Source of the DNA: CAZENU01 sp965117035
Lineage (GTDB): Bacteria > Chloroflexota > Dehalococcoidia > Lucifugimonadales > CAZENU01
DNA length: 64,000 nt
Assembly: GCA_965117035.1 (NCBI GenBank)
Contig: OZ220748.1
Coordinates: forward strand, 1,364,001-1,428,000
Direction: 5' to 3'
Both the position numbers and the translations under genes were made by a program. Shown in pieces: positions 35,324 to 44,159 of the stretch. The notes under the pieces were generated by a model, which was not told the DNA's origin, did not search any database, and saw only the letters and a list, made by a program, of their open reading frames with translations. Numbering within the stretch: position 1 is the first letter of the stretch; each line of letters starts with the position of its first letter.

Positions 35324-37174
35324 ATGGCAAATATAACAGATAGGCAGTCTGTCAGTCCAACGTTGCAAGCCATCCGCGCGAGGCTGGACCTGACACAGGA
35401 GCAGCTTGCAGAGAGGCTTGGCGTGTCCTTCGCGACGGTGAACCGGTGGGAGGGCGGAGTGACGACGCCACAGAGGGCAGCGCGGACGGCTATCGCCGCG
35501 CTTGCTGCCGAGGCGGGGATCGACGCGGCCGATCCAGTAGTGGACGAAGTGGAGTCCGCAGCCCGTGTGACGCGGCGGCGGTCCCGTCGGCGCAAACCAG
35601 ATGTACCCACCACCAAGCCCATGGAGCAGATGCTGTGGGACGCGGCCTGCTCGATCAGAGGCGCAAAGGACGCGGCCAAGTTCAAGGACTACCTGCTGCC
35701 GCTGCTCTTCCTCAAGCGGCTCTCTGACGTGTTCGACGATGAGATCGACCGGCTGGCCCAGGAGTTTGGAGACCGGGCGATCGCGCAGGAGATCGCGGAG
35801 AGTGACCACGACCTGCTCCGTTTCTACCTGCCGCCAGAGGCCCGGTGGAGCGTTGTCAACGGCCGAGAGGTCCACGATTGGCCCCTCGATGCTGGAGGCC
35901 GCGGCACCCGCCCGCGCGACATCGGCGAGCACCTGACTAGGGCCATGCGCGCCGTCGTACGCTACAATCCAACTCTCTCCGGCGTCATAGACCTCGTGGA
36001 CTTTGCATCGGAGCGCAACGGCGAGCGCGACCTCAACCCGGCCCGGCTATCCGCCGTCGTCGAGACCTTCTCCGACCCTCGATACCGCTTGGGTCTCGCC
36101 GACGTTCAGCCCGACTTCCTTGGCCGCGCCTACGAGTACCTTCTCCGCAAATTCGCTGAAGGAGCCGGTCAGAGCGCGGGCGAGCAATTCACTCCTACCG
36201 AGGTCGGATTTCTCATAGCGCATCTCATGCGGCCGAGGCCCGGAGAGACTTGCCACGACTATGCCTGCGGCTCGGCTGGACTGCTCATCAAACTCCAGCT
36301 CGTTGCCCGCGAGACTGACCCCACCAGCCGTGTTCCGCTGAAGCTCTCTGGCCAAGAGCTACAGGCGGATAGCTATGGCATAGCCCATATGAACGCCATC
36401 ATCCACGACATGGAGGTCCAGATAGAGCGCGGCGACACCATGATCAATCCCAAGTTCAAGGACACCGCGGGCCGCATCTCCGGCCACGACATCGTGGTCG
36501 CCAATCCGATGTGGAACCAGGACTTCAACCAGGACATCTTCGAGAACGACCCCTTCGACCGCTTCCGCACCGCCGGAGGCGTCACCACTGGCAAGGGCGA
36601 CTGGGCATGGCTCCAACACACACTGGCCAGTCTGAACGAACGCGGGCGGGCGGCGGTGGTGCTGGACACGGGCGCGGTGACTCGCGGCTCCGGTGCCAGG
36701 CATGAGGACCGTGAACGAAACATCCGCAAGTGGTTCGTGGAGCGCGATCTAATAGACGGCGTGATCCTGCTGCCGGACAACCTCTTCTACAACACAAACG
36801 CCGCCGGCATAATCGTCGTGCTGTCCAATCGCAAGGCGTCTGCGCGCAAGGACAAGATCGTGCTCGTCAACGCCAGTCGTCGCGTTGGCAAGGGTCGCCC
36901 AAAGAACTACATCCCTGAGGAGGACATCCGCCCGATGGCGGCGATGTTCCTCAAGGGCGAGCCGGTGGAGGGCGAGGTTGCCATCATCACCCGCGATCAG
37001 GCGGTGGAGGCTGACTACAACCTAAGCCCAAGCCGATGGGTAGGGCAGGCGGGTAAGGCCGTTGATGCCGACATAGGCGACATTGTGGGGAGGTTCGAGG
37101 CCATTCTTACCGAAGAAGCAGCGATCTCGACAGACCTTCAGGCAGTTCTCTCGAAGCTCAAGAGGTTGGCTTGA
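35324..37174 (+). CDS. hsdM: Type I restriction-modification DNA methyltransferase subunit with N-terminal HTH
   Basis: A 616-residue protein. Residues 10-65 are an XRE-type helix-turn-helix (LDLTQEQLAERLGVSFATVNRW). The HsdM part follows: N-terminal domain (MEQMLWDAACSIRGAKDAAKFKDYLLPLLFLKRLSD, in segments), SAM motif CHDYACGSAGLLIK, and catalytic motif VVANPMWNQ, where NPMW replaces the more common NPPF. It methylates adenine in the target chosen by HsdS. The fused HTH suggests self-regulation or an added DNA contact. The stop overlaps the hsdS start (TGATG). Confidence 0.93.
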   Translation: MANITDRQSVSPTLQAIRARLDLTQEQLAERLGVSFATVNRWEGGVTTPQRAARTAIAALAAEAGIDAADPVVDEVESAARVTRRRSRRRKPDVPTTKPMEQMLWDAACSIRGAKDAAKFKDYLLPLLFLKRLSDVFDDEIDRLAQEFGDRAIAQEIAESDHDLLRFYLPPEARWSVVNGREVHDWPLDAGGRGTRPRDIGEHLTRAMRAVVRYNPTLSGVIDLVDFASERNGERDLNPARLSAVVETFSDPRYRLGLADVQPDFLGRAYEYLLRKFAEGAGQSAGEQFTPTEVGFLIAHLMRPRPGETCHDYACGSAGLLIKLQLVARETDPTSRVPLKLSGQELQADSYGIAHMNAIIHDMEVQIERGDTMINPKFKDTAGRISGHDIVVANPMWNQDFNQDIFENDPFDRFRTAGGVTTGKGDWAWLQHTLASLNERGRAAVVLDTGAVTRGSGARHEDRERNIRKWFVERDLIDGVILLPDNLFYNTNAAGIIVVLSNRKASARKDKIVLVNASRRVGKGRPKNYIPEEDIRPMAAMFLKGEPVEGEVAIITRDQAVEADYNLSPSRWVGQAGKAVDADIGDIVGRFEAILTEEAAISTDLQAVLSKLKRLA

Positions 37175-38409
37175 TGAACGGCGCGACCGTCCGTCTTTCG
37201 GAATTGTGTGATCTGGTCGCTGAGCCAGTAAGGCCCGGCGCACGACCGGACGCACTCTATCTTGGCCTTGAGCATCTTGCCCCGGGTCGCCTTGTTCGCA
37301 TTGGCGGCGGTCAAGCGTCGGAGATGCGCAGCAATACTTCGGCGTTTGAACCCGGTGACGTGCTGTATGGCAAGCTCCGTCCGTACTTGGACAAAGCCGT
37401 TCTCGCCGACGATGCAGGCGTTTGCACCACGGAGCTACTCGTACTCCGTGCGAAAACAGGCGTGGACGCGAGATTCCTTGCGACTGTTGTCCATTCTCCG
37501 AGCTTCCTCGAGTATGCCGTCGCCGGAACCACAGGCGTTCAGCATCCCAGAACCTCATGGGCGCACATACGCGATTTTGAAGCACCAGTACTCGGTTTAG
37601 AGGAACAGCAACAGTTCGCAGATGTGCTTTGGCTCGTCCATGAATCAATCAAGCGTTCAGAGAAGCTGGTAGAGGAAGCCCAAGCACTGAAGCGCGCCGC
37701 GATGCAGACGCTGTTCACGCGTGGGTTGCGGGGCGAGGCGCAGAAGGAGACAGAGATCGGGCCGATACCGGAGAGTTGGGATCTGATCAATTTCGCGTCC
37801 GTGCGCGAGAAACTCCAATATGGTACGTCGGTCCGGTGCACGTACGATGTTTCTCATCGCCCCGTGCTCCGTATCCCGAACATCGAGCCGCAGCGTGTCA
37901 TCGCAGACGACCTCAAGTACTGCACACTCACAGACCATGATGCTGCCAAGTATCAACTTCAGGACGGTGATTTGATTTTCATTCGGACGAACGGTGTTTT
38001 GGACCGTCTAGGCTCGTGCGCCGTCTACGATGGCTATCCCACAAACGCTCTGTTCGCATCGTATCTGATTCGCGCAAAAGTGAAAGCAGACCATGTGGTC
38101 CCCCACTTCGCGGCGTCCTTCTTCGGCTCTGAACTAGGAACTAGCATCGTGGCCGGGAGAGCTATTTCAGCTTCGGATGGGAAATTCAATCTGAACACGG
38201 CGGCGATAGACAGCCTGCTGCTCCCGTTGCCGCCAACGCTCAACGAACAACGCGAGATCGTGGCCGTCCTTGAAGCAATCGACCGCAAGATCGACCTGCA
38301 CCGCCGCAAGCGCGCCGTGCTGGAAGAGCTGTTCAAGGCCCTGCTGCACAGTCTGATGACGGGAAAGATACGAGTGGGGGAGTTGGGCTTGGACAGGCTG
38401 AGTCACTGA
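37174..38409 (+). CDS. hsdS: Type I restriction-modification specificity subunit
   Basis: A 411-residue HsdS with two target-recognition domains. TRD1 (about 1-150) has GDVLYGKLRPYLDKAVLAD and a first helical spacer (QFADVLWLVHESIKRSEKLVEEAQALKRA, in segments). TRD2 (about 190-360) has the family patterns LQDGDLIFIRTNG and ASDGKFNLNTAAIDSLLLPLP, and the second spacer contains REIVAVLEAIDRKIDLHRRK. It decides the DNA sequence recognised. The ATG at 37174 overlaps the hsdM stop; an in-frame TTG one codon earlier is unlikely. Confidence 0.92.
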   Translation: MNGATVRLSELCDLVAEPVRPGARPDALYLGLEHLAPGRLVRIGGGQASEMRSNTSAFEPGDVLYGKLRPYLDKAVLADDAGVCTTELLVLRAKTGVDARFLATVVHSPSFLEYAVAGTTGVQHPRTSWAHIRDFEAPVLGLEEQQQFADVLWLVHESIKRSEKLVEEAQALKRAAMQTLFTRGLRGEAQKETEIGPIPESWDLINFASVREKLQYGTSVRCTYDVSHRPVLRIPNIEPQRVIADDLKYCTLTDHDAAKYQLQDGDLIFIRTNGVLDRLGSCAVYDGYPTNALFASYLIRAKVKADHVVPHFAASFFGSELGTSIVAGRAISASDGKFNLNTAAIDSLLLPLPPTLNEQREIVAVLEAIDRKIDLHRRKRAVLEELFKALLHSLMTGKIRVGELGLDRLSH

Positions 38410-38452
38410 TGCTGAATACTCAACGACAAATCTTGTGTAGGGGATCAGGGCA

Positions 38453-39223
38453 ATGAACAGATTATCTAAGGCAAAGGCTGTGGCGATTTTGAGGGAGCAG
38501 ATAAAAGCAATCCCGGAAATCAAACAAGAACCACTGATGGCACATTCTTCGCTGTTCCAAAAGTGGCTGAACGACACGGAGACTGCGATCAGCGAAATCT
38601 TCAAGGACAATCGATCCCCGCAACTCAGAAATCTTCAATGGCATCTAGGATTTGATCCGACGGACTTCGCTAGCAAGCTGAGCTCCGCTGAAGCAGAGCT
38701 TGAATCCATGGTTACCGAGATCGAGCGTTTTTGGGATGAAGAAACTATACCGTCCGGGATTGAAAGGCGAGGCAGCCCTGCTGCGAATGAGCTATTCATC
38801 ATCCACGGCAGAGACGAAAGCGCCAGGGATGCCCTAGTTGGATTCATTCGGCAGTTGGGGCTCAAACCGGTAATTCTGGCTGACCAGCCAAGTGATGGAA
38901 TGACTATTATCGAGAAATTTGAGAGACACTCAGAAGTGGGCTTCGCCATCGCGCTACTGACTCCGGACGATGTAGTGTCGTCCCAAGTTGGTGAACACCC
39001 TGAGGCACGCGCAAGACAGAACGTCATTTTCGAGTTGGGCTTCTTCGTGGGACGCTTCGGAAGAAGTAGCGTCTGCGCCCTCACAAAGGGAGAGCCGGAG
39101 ATACCATCTGACTATTCTGGTGTCGTTTACATTCCAATGGAAAGCCCAAGCGATTGGAAACTTCCACTCATGCGGGAGTTGAAGTCGTTTGGATTCGATG
39201 TGGATGCAAATCAGGCGCTATAG
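38453..39223 (+). CDS. CAP12/Pycsar-type TIR-domain effector
   Basis: A 256-residue protein. Residues 1-105 are mostly helical. Residues 110-250 match the TIR-like domain of predicted nucleotide-binding proteins: ANELFIIHGRDESARDAL, ADQPSDGMTIIEKFE, GFAIALLTPDDV, ARQNVIFELGFFVGRFGR and the end SDYSGVVYIPME. In other loci this domain degrades NAD+ when a cyclic nucleotide or partner activates it. No cyclase gene is next to it; it sits inside the type I operon between hsdS and an AlbA ATPase gene. Confidence 0.85.
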   Translation: MNRLSKAKAVAILREQIKAIPEIKQEPLMAHSSLFQKWLNDTETAISEIFKDNRSPQLRNLQWHLGFDPTDFASKLSSAEAELESMVTEIERFWDEETIPSGIERRGSPAANELFIIHGRDESARDALVGFIRQLGLKPVILADQPSDGMTIIEKFERHSEVGFAIALLTPDDVVSSQVGEHPEARARQNVIFELGFFVGRFGRSSVCALTKGEPEIPSDYSGVVYIPMESPSDWKLPLMRELKSFGFDVDANQAL

Positions 39224-39276
39224 TTTCGTATGACAAGTATTTTGTGGCGACATACAACATTAGGTTCACCTACATC

Positions 39277-40695
39277 ATGAACCTTGACCAGTTCACAGCT
39301 CTGGTCGCCTCCGGCGAGTCCGAGACGGAGACGCTGGAGTTTAAGGCCACGACTGGGACGCGCCGGGAGGCTGCTCAGACGGTCTGCGCCTTCCTGAACC
39401 AGGATGGCGGGCGGGTGCTGTTCGGCGTGACGCCGGACGGGGCCGTCGTCGGACAGCAGGTTGGCGAGCGCACCGTCGAGGAACTGAGCGCCGAGCTTCG
39501 GCGCATCGATCCTCCGGCGTTCCCAACGATCGAGCGGGTCCCCGTGGACGGAGGCCGTGACGTCATCATCGTCAGCACTGGCCAGGGAGCGTCGAGGCCG
39601 TACTCCTACCGCGGCACCGCCTACCGACGCATCGGAAACACCACGCTGGCGATGTCCGCCGACGAGTACAACCGGATGCTCTTCGAGCGGATGCACAGCG
39701 AGCAGCGCTGGGAGAACCAGCCCGCCGCCGGGTGGTCGGTTGCCGACCTCGACGTGGAGGAGATTCGGCGGACGGTCGCTGAGGCGGTCCGACGCGGGCG
39801 GATTGAAGAACCTGTAGGTGGAGAGACAACCGACCTGCTGCGCGGCCTCGGTCTTCTGCGTGACGGCGTGCTGCTTCGTGCGGCGGCGGTGCTATTCGGC
39901 AGTACAGAGCGGCTGGAGTTCGAGATGCCGCAATGCCTCCTGCGTGTCGCCCGTTTCCGTGGGACCGACCGGATGGAGTTCCTGGACAATCGCCAGTTCA
40001 ACGGAAACGCCTTCACGCTTCTCACGAATGCGGAGCGCTTTCTTCGTGACACCCTGCCCATCGCCGGACGGTTCGAGCAGGATCGCTTTGAGCGAATCGA
40101 CGAACCCCTGTACCCACCCTTGGCCACGCGAGAGGCGCTTGCGAATGCTCTGTGCCACCGCGACTACTCCATTGGGGGCGGTTCGGTTGGCATTGCCATC
40201 TACGACGACCGTCTGGAGGTTACCTCCTCCGGCCCCCTGCACTTCGGACTTACCCCGGAGAAGCTGCTCGTCCCGCACGAGTCGCGGCCGTGGAACCCAT
40301 TGATCGCCCGCACCTTCTACCGCCGTGGGATCATCGAGGAATGGGGCAGCGGGACGCTGAAGATGGCGGACATGGCGAGCAAGGCGGGGCTCCCTGTCCC
40401 GGAGATAGACGATGATGGGGGAGCAGTCACTGTGCGGTTCCGGCATGGCCGGTTCGTCCCGCGGCCTATCGCCAGAGACGTAAGCGAGCCTGAAGGAAGA
40501 CGCGAGATGACACTCGCCCTGCTGGACGGCGCGGACGAGGGCTTGACGCGCCGCGAGATTCACGCCCGTTTGGGTTCCAGCGTCAGCGAGCGTCAGGTGC
40601 GAACGACGCTGGAGGAGTTGCGAGACAGCGGCCTAGCCATGCCCACGGCTCGCGGACCATTGACTCGATGGAGACGTGTGGGGGGTGCGGGATAG
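39277..40695 (+). CDS. AlbA-domain ATP-binding protein
   Basis: A 472-residue protein. Residues 1-130 form a Schlafen AlbA_2 DNA-binding/nuclease-like domain (ETLEFKATTGTRREAAQTVCAFLNQDGGRVLFGV, in segments; PYSYRGTAYRRIGNTT). Residues about 250-400 match the RecG-like C-terminal ATPase region (ATREALANALCHRDYS, VTSSGPLHFGLTPE, EEWGSGTLKMAD). A winged helix (RREIHARLGSSVSERQVRTTL) ends it. Such proteins are common near type I systems; the role is regulatory or defensive but unproven. Repeats begin at its stop codon. Confidence 0.82.
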   Translation: MNLDQFTALVASGESETETLEFKATTGTRREAAQTVCAFLNQDGGRVLFGVTPDGAVVGQQVGERTVEELSAELRRIDPPAFPTIERVPVDGGRDVIIVSTGQGASRPYSYRGTAYRRIGNTTLAMSADEYNRMLFERMHSEQRWENQPAAGWSVADLDVEEIRRTVAEAVRRGRIEEPVGGETTDLLRGLGLLRDGVLLRAAAVLFGSTERLEFEMPQCLLRVARFRGTDRMEFLDNRQFNGNAFTLLTNAERFLRDTLPIAGRFEQDRFERIDEPLYPPLATREALANALCHRDYSIGGGSVGIAIYDDRLEVTSSGPLHFGLTPEKLLVPHESRPWNPLIARTFYRRGIIEEWGSGTLKMADMASKAGLPVPEIDDDGGAVTVRFRHGRFVPRPIARDVSEPEGRREMTLALLDGADEGLTRREIHARLGSSVSERQVRTTLEELRDSGLAMPTARGPLTRWRRVGGAG

Positions 40696-40810
40696 GTGCG
40701 CGATGGTGCGAGATAGGGTGCGCGATACATGCGTCATCAAACAGGATTCAAGGGGCGAGATAGGTGCGCGATGGGGGCGTGATTGCGGTCAGATAGGGGC
40801 GTGATAGGGG
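40691..40810 (+). repeat. GATAGG-type short direct repeats in the hsdR leader
   Basis: GATAGGTGCGCGAT occurs exactly at 40691-40704 and 40759-40772, with variants GATAGGGTGCGCGAT at 40712-40726 and GATAGGGGCGTGAT at 40792-40805, and a partial GATAGGGG at 40803. All lie between the AlbA ATPase gene and hsdR. The first copy contains the ATPase stop codon. The array reads like repeated binding sites or unstable tandem DNA. Confidence 0.8.
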
Positions 40811-40817
40811 TCAGACT

Positions 40818-43811
40818 ATGACCGAGCCGAAGATCACAGAAGCAGGCTCCGTCCAGTTCCCGATGGTCCGCCACGCGGCGGAGGTCGGCTGGACATCGCT
40901 GTCGCCATCGAATGCTCTTGCCATGCGAGGGGGCGAGGCTGGGTTGCTGTTTCGCAGCGAGGTCGAAGGGGCGCTCCGCCGATTCAACCCCTGGATGACA
41001 GACAGCACCATCCGCTCAGTGGTCGAGAACCTCTTGGCGCTCCCGCCGACCATCGAGGGCAACCGTCGAATGCTGGCATGGCTGCGGGGTGAGCGGCAGT
41101 GGTACGACGAGGCCGAGGAGCGGCACCGCCAGGTCAGGCTGGTCGACTTCGATGACACCTCAGCCAATGCCCTGCACGTGACCTGGGAGTGGAGGCTCAA
41201 GCCTCCGGCCCGCAAGGGCAACCGCGCCGACGTGATGTTCGTGGTCAACGGCGTACCGGTCGCCATCGTCGAGCACAAGAATCCAACGGACGCCGACGCC
41301 ATCGAGCGGGGCGTCACACAGTTACGCCGCTATGAGGTCGAGACACCCGAGCTGATGGGCGCGGCGCAGCTCTTCAACGTGACCCACCTTATCGACTACT
41401 GGTACGGCGTCACCTGGAACCTGTCGCGCCGCTACATGGCGCGGTGGAAGGAGACCCAGGAAGAGAGCTACCGCTTCGCCGTCCAGTCGTTCTTCGAGCC
41501 GACGGACTTCCTGCGCACCTTGCGAGACTGGGTCCTGTTTTACGTCGAGGACGGTGAGACGCGCAAGACCGTGTTGCGGCAGCACCAACGCCGAGCCGTG
41601 GGTCGCATCGTCGAACGTTGCACCGAGCCGGTGAAGCGCCGGGGCCTCGTCTGGCACACCCAAGGAGCAGGCAAGACCTTCACGCTGCTCACCGCCGCCC
41701 GCCTGGTACTGGAGGCCAAGGAGGAGTACCGCAACCCAACCGTGGTTGTCGTAGTGGACCGTACGGAGTTGGAGGGCCAACTTGCGGACTGGGTTGAGCG
41801 GCTGCTGGGCGAAATGCAACAGCAGGACATCGCCGTCTGGCGCGCCGGCTCTAAGGAAGCACTGCGAGAGCTGCTTGCTACCGATAGGAGAGGGCTAATC
41901 ATCTCGATGATTCACAAGTTCGAGGGTATAGAGAAGGACGCCAACTCTAGAGACAACATCTACGTGTTCATCGACGAGGCCCACCGCTCCGTGGCGAGGG
42001 AGCTTGGCACCTACCTCATGGCCGCGCTGCCCAACTCGACCATTGTCGGCTTCACCGGCACGCCCATCGCACGAACGGCACATGGGGAGGGCACCTTCAA
42101 GATATTCGGGGCCGACGATGACCAGGGCTACCTGGACAAGTACTCGATAGCCGAGTCCATAGAGGACGAAACGACACTACCCATCCGGCACATGATGGCG
42201 CCCAGCGAGATGACGGTGCCGGCGGCACAGCTCGACCGGGAGTTCTTCGCTCTGGCCGCGATGGAGGGCGTCACCGACGTCGACGAACTCAATCGCGTGC
42301 TGGACCGGGCCGTGGGGTTGCGCACCTTCCTCACCGCCGACGAACGCATTGAAAAGGTCGCTGCATTCGTAGCCCAGCACTTTCAAGAGAACGTGGTGCC
42401 GCTGGGCTACAAGGCGTTCCTGGTGGGCGTCAACCGAGAAGCCTGCGCCAAGTACAAGCGAGCATTAGACAGGCTGCTTCCGCCAGAGTGGATCGAGCCG
42501 GTGTACTCGGAGAACGCCAACGACGTTGTGGAAAGGCCCCTCGTCGCCGAGCTTCAGCTTTCAGAGGAACGGGAGAAGGACGTCCGCTTAATGTTCAAGA
42601 AGGCGAGCGAGAACCCGAAGCTGCTCATCGTTACCGACAAGCTGCTGACCGGCTTCGACGCACCACTACTGTACTGCATGTACTTGGATAAGCCGATGCG
42701 CGACCACGTGCTGCTCCAAGCCATCGCGCGGGTGAACCGGCCATACGTGGACGGAGAAGGTCACAGCAAGCCCATCGGACTGGTCGTTGACTTCGTGGGC
42801 GTGCTGCGTGAACTGAGAAAAGCGCTGCAGTTCGACTCTTCCGATATGAGCGGCGTGATCGAGGACCTTGACCTGCTAATGCACGACTTCCAGGACAAGA
42901 TTGCTGAGGCAAAGGCGATCTATCTCGACAGCGGAGACGGCGGCCGAGTGGCCGAGACGCGGGCAGCCTATGGCACCGATGGAGGAAGCGTAGACCAACG
43001 CTTGGAGCAGATTGTGTACACGCGCTTTCTCAACCCCGATGTCCGCAAGGGTTTCTTCTCGTCCTATAAGGAGATAGAGGCGCTTTGGGAGATACTTTCG
43101 CCATCGGCTGAGCTGCGCGACCACATCGATACCTTCAGACGCCTCACCCAGCTCTACGCCGTAGTTCGCAATGCCTACGCCGACCGTCCTGACTTCGTAG
43201 CAGATTTGGCTCATAAGACCAGACGGCTTGTGGAAGAGTCGGCAGCGATGCATGGCCTGGGCAACCTGACCAAGTCCGTGACCTTCGACCTTCGCACGCT
43301 CGCTGCTCTGCGGAAGGAGTCCGGGTCCGACGAGGCCAAGGTATTCAACCTGGTGCGCGGGCTCCAAGCGGAGGTAGAGAGCGAGCCGGGGCTGGAGTCC
43401 GTGCTGCGACCTCTCAAGGAACGCGCAGAGTCCGTGCTCAAGGACCTTGAAGCGCGCACGACTACCGGACTCGCGGCATTGGATATGTTAGAGGCTCTAG
43501 CCAAAGAGAAGGAGACCGCAGTCGCCGCTGCAAGGGACAGCACACTGCCTCCAAGAGCTTTCGGGGTGTACTGGACGCTGAAGGACGACGTTGCCCTCCA
43601 AGCGGCTGGTGTAAACGCAATGGAGTTCGCAGAAGAGGCACAGGCGCTTGCGGAACGCTTTCCCAACGCCGCCGTGAACACCGACGAGCAACGCAGGCTC
43701 AGGACTTCACTTTATAACCCATTGCTGAGGGTAGAGGGCCGTGAGCGGGGCCGGATCGTGGACCTGACCCTTGGCATACTACTGAGCGGGGACGCAGATG
43801 CCGAGGCGTGA
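40818..43811 (+). CDS. hsdR: Type I restriction endonuclease R subunit
   Basis: A 997-residue HsdR. The N-terminal nuclease has Asp138, Glu152 and Lys154 in RADVMFVVNGVPVAIVEHK. The motor has Walker A HTQGAGKTFT (about 279-288), VVVVDRTEL, the DEAH box FIDEAHRS, GFTGTPI, and motif VI ARVNRPY. A helical C-terminus of about 250 residues binds the methylase core. It cuts unmodified DNA after translocation. The 3' end overlaps the following peptidase gene by 14 bases. Confidence 0.94.
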   Translation: MTEPKITEAGSVQFPMVRHAAEVGWTSLSPSNALAMRGGEAGLLFRSEVEGALRRFNPWMTDSTIRSVVENLLALPPTIEGNRRMLAWLRGERQWYDEAEERHRQVRLVDFDDTSANALHVTWEWRLKPPARKGNRADVMFVVNGVPVAIVEHKNPTDADAIERGVTQLRRYEVETPELMGAAQLFNVTHLIDYWYGVTWNLSRRYMARWKETQEESYRFAVQSFFEPTDFLRTLRDWVLFYVEDGETRKTVLRQHQRRAVGRIVERCTEPVKRRGLVWHTQGAGKTFTLLTAARLVLEAKEEYRNPTVVVVVDRTELEGQLADWVERLLGEMQQQDIAVWRAGSKEALRELLATDRRGLIISMIHKFEGIEKDANSRDNIYVFIDEAHRSVARELGTYLMAALPNSTIVGFTGTPIARTAHGEGTFKIFGADDDQGYLDKYSIAESIEDETTLPIRHMMAPSEMTVPAAQLDREFFALAAMEGVTDVDELNRVLDRAVGLRTFLTADERIEKVAAFVAQHFQENVVPLGYKAFLVGVNREACAKYKRALDRLLPPEWIEPVYSENANDVVERPLVAELQLSEEREKDVRLMFKKASENPKLLIVTDKLLTGFDAPLLYCMYLDKPMRDHVLLQAIARVNRPYVDGEGHSKPIGLVVDFVGVLRELRKALQFDSSDMSGVIEDLDLLMHDFQDKIAEAKAIYLDSGDGGRVAETRAAYGTDGGSVDQRLEQIVYTRFLNPDVRKGFFSSYKEIEALWEILSPSAELRDHIDTFRRLTQLYAVVRNAYADRPDFVADLAHKTRRLVEESAAMHGLGNLTKSVTFDLRTLAALRKESGSDEAKVFNLVRGLQAEVESEPGLESVLRPLKERAESVLKDLEARTTTGLAALDMLEALAKEKETAVAAARDSTLPPRAFGVYWTLKDDVALQAAGVNAMEFAEEAQALAERFPNAAVNTDEQRRLRTSLYNPLLRVEGRERGRIVDLTLGILLSGDADAEA

Positions 43812-44097
43812 GGACAGTTCGGACGGACTGAGGCAACGGGTGGAGCATTGGGCGGAGCGCCTCCACGTCCCTGCACCGCGCGTGCGAGTCCGAGGTATGT
43901 CCCGCAAGTGGGGTTCTTGTTCGACGGCCGGGACGATCACCCTTGCGACCGATCTAGGCAATCAGGATGTAGGGTTCCAGGATTTCGTCATTGCGCACGA
44001 GTTACTACACTTGCGAGTTCCGAACCACGGGAAACTGTTCAAGGCGCTAATGACAGCGCACGTGCCCAACTGGAAAGAGCACGACATAGCGAAGTAA
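43798..44097 (+). CDS. YgjP-like (M48/DUF45-type) metallopeptidase
   Basis: A 99-residue protein, shorter than most of the family. It shows SRKWGSCSTAGTITLATDL and the zinc motif HELLH with downstream His in HELLHLRVPNHGKLFKALM. The start lies inside the hsdR 3' end, so the two are coupled. Such peptidases often accompany type I restriction genes, but what they cleave is not established. Confidence 0.85.
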   Translation: MPRREDSSDGLRQRVEHWAERLHVPAPRVRVRGMSRKWGSCSTAGTITLATDLGNQDVGFQDFVIAHELLHLRVPNHGKLFKALMTAHVPNWKEHDIAK

Positions 44098-44159
44098 CCG
44101 CCCGAGCCTGTTGCTTCACTTGAATAGCCGGGGGACTACCTAGGGATGAGGACCTTAAC

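Noticed and set aside
36480..36520. HsdM inactive because NPPF is changed to NPMW
   Set aside because: An aromatic residue still ends the motif and the SAM motif is intact, so activity is plausible.
35324..44097. BREX or DISARM system around the methylase
   Set aside because: No pglZ, brxC, drmA or drmB homologue is present. hsdM, hsdS and hsdR make a standard type I set with extra genes.
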